Positions 43,544-50,892 of a DNA stretch of 64,000 bases are shown in pieces. The stretch lies in the NCBI RefSeq assembly GCF_000515315.1, contig NZ_KI911562.1:1508505-1572504 (forward strand), read 5' to 3'. The DNA is from Asinibacterium sp. OR53. Lineage in GTDB: Bacteria > Bacteroidota > Bacteroidia > Chitinophagales > Chitinophagaceae. The notes under the pieces are model-generated. The model ran no database searches. It worked only from the letters and a program-made list of their open reading frames with translations, and was not told where the DNA came from. The first letter of the stretch is position 1, and every line of letters starts with the position of its first letter. The translations under genes and the position numbers were made by a program.

Positions 43544-45049
43544 TTAATGAATGTATTTACCGATGACAGGTAATTTCTGGAATTCTTTTTTCTCCACTTG
43601 TAAAATGAACCAACCATACGCGCCCGACAATAACAATCCCAACATGAGTTGAAACCAGATTTTCGGATAGAGCAGGGTAATGCCTTTGTGCAGGAAGAAT
43701 AACACCACCACAATCACTATATACGCCATCAGTTTTTTAGTGGCGTAGGGGATGCGGTATTCTTTTTGTCCCCATTGATAGCAGATCACCATCATGGTAC
43801 CATAACAAAGGAAAGTAGCCCAGGCGCCCGCCATATAACCGATGTGTGGGATGAGAAAATAATTGAACGCGAGCGTGATGGCTGTTCCCGTAAGCGTGAT
43901 ATAAGTGCCGGCAATGGTTTTATTGCTCAGCTTGAACCAGATGGTGAGGTTATAATAAATGCCCAGGAACATATTGGCGAGCAAAAGAATGGGCACAATC
44001 TTCACCCCTACGCGGTATTGCGGACCAATCAGCTTCTCCCAAACTGGTAGGAAAAGACTCACCGCCAGGAACATGAAAGTGATCACAATTACAAAGAATT
44101 TCATTACGCGGGCATACGTGCGTTGCGGGTTCTGTCCCTCTGCCTGTTTGAAGAAGAACGGTTCGGCGCCCATGCGGAATGCCTGTATAAATAGAGTGAT
44201 GAGCAACGAGAGTTTATAACAGGCGTTGTAGATACCTACCTGCTCTTCGCGGTATATTTCGGTTCCGGGAAGCCATGCTTTGAGCATGAGCCTATCGAAT
44301 GTTTCATTTACAATGCCACCCAGGCCCACGATCAGCAATGGCAAAGCATATACCATCATCTCTTTCCAGAGCCGGGTATCGAACTGTAGTTTTACCATGC
44401 GAATCTCTTTCGAGAGTAGGAGCAAGGTGAGAATACTTTGAATAAGATTGGCTAATACCACATACACAATGGGATTACGATCCGGGTTAAAGAAAATGCT
44501 TACCCAACTGTTTGGGTTTTGTTCATACTTAGCCGGACAATAATTCACAAAAAACCACACCAGTAAAATATTACAGAGGATACCCGTAATGTTCACGAAC
44601 GCATATTTCATGGGCCGGTCTTCCTGTCGCAATTTGGCAAAAGGAATACGGCTCAGGGTATCAATAGCGATGATGAAAATGGTAAGCTGGATGATCAGCG
44701 GCACATCGGTAAAACCTGTAATTTTTTCAAACGGTGTGCGGAACTGCCAGAGCACCAATGAAAGCAGGATAGTGCTTACGAAGATGGACAAAAAAGACGT
44801 ACTGTAAATACTCTTCTTGTATTCCTCTCTGCCTGAGAACCGGAAATAAGCTGTTTCAAAACCATACGTGAAGATCACGCTCAATACCGGTATGGCCGAA
44901 TACAAAAGACTCTGCCTTCCGAAGTCGGCCGTTTTTACAAAACTGGAATAAGTAAGTAAAGGTGTGAGTAAATAACTGATGAAACGGGCCGCAATGGAGC
45001 TGAGCCCGTACCAGATCGTTTGTCCCGCTAATTTCTTTATGCCGCTCAA
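43544..45049 (-). CDS. Polysaccharide flippase (Wzx/MurJ-like)
   Basis: A 501-residue inner-membrane protein with about 14 hydrophobic segments, starting LAGQTIWYGLSSIAARFISY and the usual GFETAYFRFS. It fits the oligosaccharide/polysaccharide biosynthesis flippase family that moves lipid-linked sugars across the membrane. No glycosyltransferase genes are next to it, so the sugar substrate is unknown. Repeat elements flank both ends. Confidence 0.9.
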   Translation of the reverse strand: MSGIKKLAGQTIWYGLSSIAARFISYLLTPLLTYSSFVKTADFGRQSLLYSAIPVLSVIFTYGFETAYFRFSGREEYKKSIYSTSFLSIFVSTILLSLVLWQFRTPFEKITGFTDVPLIIQLTIFIIAIDTLSRIPFAKLRQEDRPMKYAFVNITGILCNILLVWFFVNYCPAKYEQNPNSWVSIFFNPDRNPIVYVVLANLIQSILTLLLLSKEIRMVKLQFDTRLWKEMMVYALPLLIVGLGGIVNETFDRLMLKAWLPGTEIYREEQVGIYNACYKLSLLITLFIQAFRMGAEPFFFKQAEGQNPQRTYARVMKFFVIVITFMFLAVSLFLPVWEKLIGPQYRVGVKIVPILLLANMFLGIYYNLTIWFKLSNKTIAGTYITLTGTAITLAFNYFLIPHIGYMAGAWATFLCYGTMMVICYQWGQKEYRIPYATKKLMAYIVIVVVLFFLHKGITLLYPKIWFQLMLGLLLSGAYGWFILQVEKKEFQKLPVIGKYIH

Positions 45050-45066
45050 ATGATTTTCTTTTTTGC

Positions 45067-45162
45067 GTCATCCCGAGCGTAGCCGAGGGATCTGCCCGAG
45101 TGCGCAGCAGGTCCCTCGACTCGCTTCGCTCGCTCGGGATGACGACCTCGCTTGGGATGACG
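45067..45162. repeat. GTCATCC dispersed element, copy 4
   Basis: Starts GTCATCCCGAGCGTAG, ends GGGATGACGG, with an extra half-site (CTTGGGATGACGG) at the right. Confidence 0.9.
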
Positions 45163-45188
45163 GAAATGCAAAGTAACGAAACAGAGCC

Positions 45189-46262
45189 TTACAGATGTAT
45201 ATCAACTGGTGCTTTACCAATGTTTTCACTACCGGGCGGAGCAAAACGCGGGTTGGTAAGGAAGCTGGAATCGGTGAGGGTATAGAGAAAAGCCGTGAGC
45301 TGACCGATCTCGAAATTCGACAGGGCCAGCTTGTGTTGCAGCAATGAATCGGTATTGTGCATCACCGTCATCCCGTTGCGGTAGTGTTCAAACACACTGG
45401 AGAGCGAAAAGAAACGTCCATCGTGCCCATAAGGAAAAGTGCGGGCCACATTGCGCAGGCTGGGCACCCTGAACTTGAGCGAGTCGGCCGGGTTGCCGGT
45501 GATCTTCATTCGGCCAACATCGTTGAGGTAAGGGTCTGCTTTGAGGCCGGTATTGCGGTAAGAAAAGTCGGTAAACAGCGGCTCGGTGTGGCAGCTGTTG
45601 CATTTCTTTTTGAAGATATCATAGCCCAGTTGTTCCGGTAAGATGAAACTGGCTTCGCCGCGTTTTACCTTATCGTATTTGCTGTTGCTGCTCACCAGTG
45701 TGAGCACGAACTGACTGATGGCTTTGTTCATGCGCTGGGTATTGATGGTTTCATCGCCGAAAGCGGCTTTGAACAGTAACCGGTATTTTTTATCGGCCTT
45801 GAGTTTGGCCATCACGTTCTCCAGGGTTTCCGCCATTTCATTGGGTGCCGTGAGGGGCGCCAGGGGTTGCAGGTCGAGGTGGTTGATGCCACCATCCCAC
45901 ATGAATTCTTTTTGCCAGGCCAGGTTGAAGAGACCCGGCGCATTGCGGGTGGTAAAAGAGTTGTCGAACCCGTGGCTGAGGTTGTGATCATAGGTATCGA
46001 AAGCGCCGAACTGCTGGTGGCAACTACCGCAGGAAAAATTACCGTCCTTGCTCAGCCGGCCATCGTAAAACAGTTCGCGGCCCAGTGCAATGCCTTCCTG
46101 TGTGAGCGGGTTGCTTTTAAAATCATAGACAGGTTGTGGCCACCCGGCCGGCACTGTAAACTTCACAGGCCTTGGCCTGAAATAAGCATTATCGGCTGCA
46201 ACCCATGCGATGCCTGCAACCAATAGCAGCGCTACTACCCCTATGGTCTTACTGAGCTTCAT
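45189..46262 (-). CDS. Di-heme cytochrome c peroxidase-like protein (MbnH-type)
   Basis: A 357-residue periplasmic di-heme protein with an N-terminal membrane/signal segment (VVALLLVAGIAWVA). Heme sites are CGSCH (C78, C81, H82) and CNSCH (C221, C224, H225). LGRELFYDGRLS, FNLAWQKEFMWDGG and FPYGHDGRFFSLSSV are typical of the CCP/MauG group. It lies next to an MbnP gene with TAATG overlap; in methanotrophs MbnH oxidises a Trp of MbnP to kynurenine. Whether this member is a peroxidase or a MauG-type modifier cannot be told, but the pairing favours the latter. Confidence 0.9.
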   Translation of the reverse strand: MKLSKTIGVVALLLVAGIAWVAADNAYFRPRPVKFTVPAGWPQPVYDFKSNPLTQEGIALGRELFYDGRLSKDGNFSCGSCHQQFGAFDTYDHNLSHGFDNSFTTRNAPGLFNLAWQKEFMWDGGINHLDLQPLAPLTAPNEMAETLENVMAKLKADKKYRLLFKAAFGDETINTQRMNKAISQFVLTLVSSNSKYDKVKRGEASFILPEQLGYDIFKKKCNSCHTEPLFTDFSYRNTGLKADPYLNDVGRMKITGNPADSLKFRVPSLRNVARTFPYGHDGRFFSLSSVFEHYRNGMTVMHNTDSLLQHKLALSNFEIGQLTAFLYTLTDSSFLTNPRFAPPGSENIGKAPVDIHL

Positions 46263-46996
46263 TAACGAACAGATGAAATGGAAAATAGGTGGCTGTAATT
46301 ATCAGCAATTTGTACGGCCAACCCACCCGGACTATGACATATCGGGTGCTCTGCAATCTTAAGTAAAAAGCCACCTTTGAACCATGCATTGATATCTGCC
46401 GCAATGTTGATCTCATCAACCGGTGCCGTGCCTGGCGGCAGGTCCAGTGTAATAGCCCTTGCGGTATTGTCCGCCGCTTTGAAGCCACCCACATGATAAG
46501 TAAATCGTTGTCCCGGCACGTGCGCACTGCTGGATACGCCTTCCAGTTTAGCCATGATATACCCGCTGTTCCATGTCCAGAACATACCATGTAATGGATC
46601 AAGTGCACCGGTTTGTACGCCCGATACATTGCGGATGCTGTCTACACCCAACGTAAAGCGTACTTGCTTCAAGGGTAGTGCGGGTATTTTCAGTTGGATA
46701 GATTGAGAAGCGCTGTCCTCCGCATCTACCAGGTAATAACGCCGGGGAAATAAATAAACATCCTTGCCAACTGCATCAGTAATAACGATGTTGGATACAT
46801 AGTATTTGAACCGCTGCACGGCAATGGTATCTCCCAGCGCATTCACATACGAACGGCCTAGTTCCAGCGGATGATTCCCTATTACAGAATGAAAGCGTAA
46901 GGTTACTACATGAGGTTCCTGTGGATGTTTGCCGGTAAAAGACAACAACAGGGCCAGGCAACCGGTAAAAGCAAAGTATTTGGCAAAGCGGTTCAT
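46262..46996 (-). CDS. MbnP-family protein
   Basis: A 244-residue secreted protein (leader AFTGCLALLLSF). Family marks are VTLRFHSVIGNHPLELG, FKYYVSNIVITD, YYLVDAED, GVDSIRNVSGVQTGALDP and FWTWNSGYIMAKLEG. W140 and W142 in that last motif are candidates for oxidation by the partner di-heme protein. MbnP binds copper after such a change in methanotrophs. Encoded directly upstream of the MbnH-like gene and three genes behind arfB on the same strand. Confidence 0.88.
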   Translation of the reverse strand: MNRFAKYFAFTGCLALLLSFTGKHPQEPHVVTLRFHSVIGNHPLELGRSYVNALGDTIAVQRFKYYVSNIVITDAVGKDVYLFPRRYYLVDAEDSASQSIQLKIPALPLKQVRFTLGVDSIRNVSGVQTGALDPLHGMFWTWNSGYIMAKLEGVSSSAHVPGQRFTYHVGGFKAADNTARAITLDLPPGTAPVDEINIAADINAWFKGGFLLKIAEHPICHSPGGLAVQIADNYSHLFSISSVR

Positions 46997-47403
46997 CAGT
47001 AATCGTTGCGGTTGATCTTTTTGCGCATGTCTTTATTGAAAGTATTGCGTTTCTTGGTATCCAGCCTTTTTTCTTTGGAAGCCTTGGTAGGACGTGTAGG
47101 CCGGCGGATCTTTTTCTTCACCAGCGCGGAAGCCAGCAACTGGTGCATTTTGCGAATCACTTCCTGTTTATTGCCCAGTTGCGATCTTTCTGTTTGTGAT
47201 TTCACCAGCAACAAACCTTCATCGGTGATCTTGTTCTGCAGCCGCTCCCTGATCTGTTCTTTTTGTTCGGCAGAGAACAGCGGCGATGCATCGATATTCC
47301 ACCGGCCCTCTACCATGGTCTCCACTTTGTTCACGTTCTGTCCGCCTTTGCCGCCACTGCGGGCGGTCTGAAACTGTATCTCCGGTGTAATGTCTATCTT
47401 CAT
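46996..47403 (-). CDS. arfB: Alternative ribosome-rescue factor ArfB (YaeJ-like)
   Basis: A 135-residue peptidyl-tRNA hydrolase with the GGQ motif in ARSGGKGGQNVNKVET and a basic C-terminal tail (KKKIRRPTRP, KRLDTKKRNTFNKD) that enters the mRNA channel of stalled ribosomes. The start at 47403 gives MKIDITPEIQ. It shares its last base with the start of the MbnP gene and is divergent from dtd with 34 bp between. Confidence 0.92.
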   Translation of the reverse strand: MKIDITPEIQFQTARSGGKGGQNVNKVETMVEGRWNIDASPLFSAEQKEQIRERLQNKITDEGLLLVKSQTERSQLGNKQEVIRKMHQLLASALVKKKIRRPTRPTKASKEKRLDTKKRNTFNKDMRKKINRNDY

Positions 47404-47437
47404 CAAAATAAAGTTCGCATAAAAATCGGTAACAGCT

Positions 47438-47890
47438 ATGAGAATTGTGATCCAGCGCGTAACGGAAGCATCGGTAACGGTAAACGAACAAATCACCGGC
47501 GCTATTGGAACAGGATTATTGGTATTGATGGGAATTGAAGATGCCGATAGGGAAGAAGACATCCAATGGCTCAGCAACAAGATCGTGAACCTGCGCATTT
47601 TCAATGATGAGAACGGCGTGATGAACCTGGGCATCAAAGAAGTGAATGGCGATGTATTGCTGGTGAGCCAGTTTACGCTGCACGCCAGCACCAAAAAAGG
47701 CAACAGGCCTTCTTATATCAAAGCATCTAAACCTGAAACGGCGATACCGATGTATGAAAAGATGATCAAACAACTGGAGACCGACCTCGGCAAAAAAATA
47801 CAGACCGGCATCTTCGGCGCCGACATGAAAGTGCGGTTGCTGAACGACGGACCAGTAACCATTGTCATCGATTCGAGAAATAAAGAATAA
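47438..47890 (+). CDS. dtd: D-aminoacyl-tRNA deacylase
   Basis: A 150-residue enzyme that removes D-amino acids and Gly from mischarged tRNA. Family motifs are VIQRVTEASVTV at the start, VSQFTLHA with the active-site SQ pair, and NDGPVTIVID near the end. Together with arfB it makes a small translation-quality pair. Confidence 0.96.
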   Translation: MRIVIQRVTEASVTVNEQITGAIGTGLLVLMGIEDADREEDIQWLSNKIVNLRIFNDENGVMNLGIKEVNGDVLLVSQFTLHASTKKGNRPSYIKASKPETAIPMYEKMIKQLETDLGKKIQTGIFGADMKVRLLNDGPVTIVIDSRNKE

Positions 47891-47912
47891 TTTTCTACGT
47901 CGTTCTAAGGTC

Positions 47913-48012
47913 GTCATCCTGAGCGAGCGAAGCGAGTCGAAGGAGCTGCTGAATATTCGGGCAGATCCCTCGGCTGCGCTCGGGATGACGATCGTGAATG
48001 CTCAGGATGACG
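47913..48012. repeat. GTCATCC dispersed element, copy 5
   Basis: Starts GTCATCCTGAGCGAGCGAAG; ends GGGATGACG with an extra half-site (CTCAGGATGACG) at the right. It lies between dtd and the MazG-like gene. Confidence 0.9.
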
Positions 48013-48038
48013 AAAGAAAAAACTTAAAACATTGCATT

Positions 48039-48365
48039 ATGACAATCCTGGAAGCGCAAGAGCAGGTAGATACATGGATCAAAACAGTGGGCGTGCGGTA
48101 TTTCAACGAACTCACCAACTTGGGCATCCTCATGGAAGAAGTGGGAGAACTGAGCCGGTTGATGGTGCGGCAATACGGCGAACAATCTTTCAAGGAATCG
48201 GATAAAGGCCGCGATATTGCCGATGAGATGGCCGATGTACTTTGGGTGCTCATCTGCCTGGCCAATCAAACAGGGGTGGACCTTACCGCCGCGCTGCAAA
48301 AGAATTTCGAGAAGAAGCATATCCGCGATGCTAACAGGCATAAGGATAATGAGAAATTGCAGTAA
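48039..48365 (+). CDS. MazG-like nucleotide pyrophosphohydrolase
   Basis: A 108-residue all-helical NTP pyrophosphohydrolase. Metal residues fall in ILMEEVGELSRLMVR and DIADEMADVLWVLICLANQ (EExxE...ExxD). A longer in-frame reading to 47862 runs through the repeat element and is rejected, so ATG 48039 is the start. It clears non-canonical nucleotides; the substrate is not predictable. Confidence 0.92.
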   Translation: MTILEAQEQVDTWIKTVGVRYFNELTNLGILMEEVGELSRLMVRQYGEQSFKESDKGRDIADEMADVLWVLICLANQTGVDLTAALQKNFEKKHIRDANRHKDNEKLQ

Positions 48366-48385
48366 GGCTAAAACCCATATTTTTG
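48357..48385 (+). promoter_or_regulatory. Promoter of glyS, leaderless type
   Basis: TTG at 48357-48359, an 18-base spacer and TATTTTTG at 48378-48385, followed by seven bases and ATG at 48393. Confidence 0.6.
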
Positions 48386-48392
48386 CTGCGTT

Positions 48393-49856
48393 ATGAGCAC
48401 GCAACAAGAGAACAAATTCCAGGCAATTATTTCCCACGCCAAAGAGTATGGCTTTGTATTTCCCAGCAGTGAAATTTACGACGGCCTCAGCGCCGTTTAC
48501 GATTATGGTCCGAATGGATGTGAGCTGAAGAAAAACCTCCGCGACTACTGGTGGAAGAGCATGACCCAACTGCACGAAAATATCGTAGGGGTAGATGCGG
48601 CCATTTTCATGCACCCTACTACCTGGAAAGCGAGCGGCCACGTAGATAATTTCAGCGACCCCATGATCGATAACAAAGACAGCCAGAAGCGCTACCGGGT
48701 AGACCACTTGTTGGAAGCCAAGGCCGATGCGTTGCGTGAGAAAGGCGCCGAAAAAGAAGCCGACGCATTGATCGCTGAAATGGACCGTTTGCTGGCGGCA
48801 GAAGATTTTGCCGCGCTCAAACAACTGATCGCCGATCAACAGATTGTCTGTGCCATCAGTGGTACCGGCAACTGGACCGATATCCGCCAGTTCAACCTCA
48901 TGTTCTCTACCCAACTGGGTTCTGTAGCGGGAGAGGCCGATACCATTTACCTCCGCCCCGAAACCGCGCAAGGTATATTCGTGAACTTCCTCAACGTGCA
49001 AAAAACAGCCCGGATGAAAATTCCTTTCGGCATTGCACAAACAGGTAAAGCTTTCCGTAACGAGATCGTGGCCCGTCAGTTCATTTTCCGCATGCGCGAA
49101 TTTGAGCAGATGGAGATGCAGTTCTTCATTCGCCCCGGCACACAGAAAGAATGGTACAATTACTGGAAAGAGACCCGCCTGCAATGGCACCTGAGCCTGG
49201 GCATACCGGCCGAAAAATACCGTTACCACGACCACGTGAAGCTGGCGCATTATGCCGATGCTGCGCTGGACATCGAATACGAATTTCCTTTTGGTTTCAA
49301 AGAAGTGGAAGGCATTCACAGCCGCACCGATTTCGACCTGAAGAACCACCAGGAGTATAGTAAAAAGAAACAGCAGTATTTCGATAATGATATAGACGAA
49401 GCTACCGGCAAGCCCTATGGCAACTATATCCCTTATGTGATCGAAACATCTATCGGGTTAGACCGTATGTTCCTGCTCATCTTAAGCCAGTCTTACGAAG
49501 AAGAAACCCTCACCAAGGAAGACGGTACTGCCGACAGCCGCGTGGTGATGCGTATCCCGGCTAAGATCGCCCCCAATAAACTGGCTATCCTGCCGCTGGT
49601 GAAAAAAGACGGACTCCCCGAGATCGCGCGTGAGCTGATGAATGAATGCAAGCAGCATTTCAAATGTTTCTATGAAGAAAAAGATGCCATCGGTAAACGT
49701 TACAGGAGACAGGATGCAATCGGCACGCCTTTCTGCGTAACCATCGATCATCAAACCAAGGAAGACAACACGGTAACCATTCGCCACCGCGATTCCATGT
49801 TGCAGGAACGAATACTCATTTCGAAGGTTAAAGAAATCGTGCAGGCCGCTTTATAA
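48393..49856 (+). CDS. glyS: Glycyl-tRNA synthetase (alpha2 type)
   Basis: A 487-residue class II synthetase of the single-chain type. Motifs: VFPSSEIYDGLSAVYDYGP and GHVDNFSDP at the N terminus, RPETAQGIFVNF and FRNEIVARQFIFRMREFEQM (motif 2), and GLDRMFLLILSQSYEEE (motif 3). The C-terminal anticodon-binding domain starts KIAPNKLAILPLVKK. Standard length. Confidence 0.96.
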   Translation: MSTQQENKFQAIISHAKEYGFVFPSSEIYDGLSAVYDYGPNGCELKKNLRDYWWKSMTQLHENIVGVDAAIFMHPTTWKASGHVDNFSDPMIDNKDSQKRYRVDHLLEAKADALREKGAEKEADALIAEMDRLLAAEDFAALKQLIADQQIVCAISGTGNWTDIRQFNLMFSTQLGSVAGEADTIYLRPETAQGIFVNFLNVQKTARMKIPFGIAQTGKAFRNEIVARQFIFRMREFEQMEMQFFIRPGTQKEWYNYWKETRLQWHLSLGIPAEKYRYHDHVKLAHYADAALDIEYEFPFGFKEVEGIHSRTDFDLKNHQEYSKKKQQYFDNDIDEATGKPYGNYIPYVIETSIGLDRMFLLILSQSYEEETLTKEDGTADSRVVMRIPAKIAPNKLAILPLVKKDGLPEIARELMNECKQHFKCFYEEKDAIGKRYRRQDAIGTPFCVTIDHQTKEDNTVTIRHRDSMLQERILISKVKEIVQAAL

Positions 49857-49863
49857 ACATAAC

Positions 49864-49949
49864 GTCATCCCGAGCGAGCGAAGCGAGTCGAGGGATCTGC
49901 CCGAATGTGAAGCAGGTCCTTCGACTCGCTTCGCTCGCTCAGGATGACG
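49864..49949. repeat. GTCATCC dispersed element, copy 6
   Basis: Starts GTCATCCCGAGCGAGCG; ends CTCGCTCAGGATGACG, an imperfect palindrome between glyS and the reductase gene. Confidence 0.9.
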
Positions 49950-49956
49950 GAGCTAT

Positions 49957-50685
49957 TTATCCATACAGCTCTTGGTGGATGTCTTTCTTTTCATACCCCA
50001 TTGCAACGATCCGTTGCTTGGCTTCATCGATCATATTCTTCCAGCCGCATAAGTAGAAATTGGCGGGGCGTTTGTTTTGTTGTAGGATGGATTCGTACAC
50101 GGCGTGCACATAGCCTTTATAAGCGCCTTCTCCTACATTTTCTTCTCGGGAGAAAACGGGATGGTAGTAAAAATGGCGCTCGTCTTTTTGTAATTGTTCC
50201 AGCTCCTGGCGATATAGGCAGTCGCTGAATTTGCGGCAGCCGAAAATGAGGTGAATATCGCCGTGCGGTATTTTGTGCTTATGTAAATAATGAGCCATGG
50301 AACGGAAGGGAGCCACACCGGTGCCGGTGCAGATCAGGAACAGGTCTCTCTCCAGCGGATCGGGCAGGGTAAAAACACCCTGTGGTCCGCGCAGCACCAG
50401 CTCGCTGCCTTCATGTACTTCGTTGAAAAGATAATTGGTGCCCAGGCCGCCTTCGAGCAAAACGATCACCAGTTCAATAATATTGGTGCCATCCGGTGCA
50501 GAAGCGATGGAGTAGCTGCGCCATCTTTTGTTTTTCTTTTCGTGGATGGGCAGGTCGAGCGTAACGAACTGGCCCGGTTTGAAATCGAAAGAAGCGGCAT
50601 CGGGAATTTCAATCCAGAAGCGACGAGTAGAAGAATTGGCATTTTCAATTTTAATCACCTTGCCGGTGCGCCATGGTTCAAGCAT
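49957..50685 (-). CDS. Ferredoxin/flavodoxin--NADP reductase-like flavoprotein
   Basis: A 242-residue single-domain reductase. FAD binding is in RWRSYSIASAP and GVFTLPDPLE, NAD(P) binding in LICTGTGVAPFRSMAHYL and FYLCGWKNMID. It is a housekeeping-type electron carrier between NADPH and a ferredoxin or flavodoxin. It has no partner gene nearby. Confidence 0.92.
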   Translation of the reverse strand: MLEPWRTGKVIKIENANSSTRRFWIEIPDAASFDFKPGQFVTLDLPIHEKKNKRWRSYSIASAPDGTNIIELVIVLLEGGLGTNYLFNEVHEGSELVLRGPQGVFTLPDPLERDLFLICTGTGVAPFRSMAHYLHKHKIPHGDIHLIFGCRKFSDCLYRQELEQLQKDERHFYYHPVFSREENVGEGAYKGYVHAVYESILQQNKRPANFYLCGWKNMIDEAKQRIVAMGYEKKDIHQELYG

Positions 50686-50728
50686 CGGTTATATTTTACA
50701 CAATATAAAGAAATGTCCGGTTATTAAA

Positions 50729-50878
50729 CGTCATCCCGGCTACCCCTCGATTCGTCATCCTGAGCGAGCGAAGCGAGTCGAAGGACCTGCTGAACATTCG
50801 GTCAGATCCCTCGGCTGCGCTCGGGATGACGATCGAAGAACGCTCAGGATGACGAATCGAGGGGTGCTCAGGATGACG
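50729..50878. repeat. GTCATCC dispersed element, copy 7 (compound)
   Basis: Two starts (GTCATCCCGG, GTCATCCTGAGCG) and three ends (GGGATGACG, CAGGATGACG, CAGGATGACG). The outer parts also mirror each other through CCCCTCGATTCGTC and GACGAATCGAGGGG, so this copy holds a larger palindrome. Confidence 0.9.
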
Positions 50879-50892
50879 TTCTGATCAGATAT

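Noticed and set aside
47862..48038. In-frame extension of the MazG-like protein
   Set aside because: It runs through a dispersed repeat element and overlaps dtd; the family begins at 48039.
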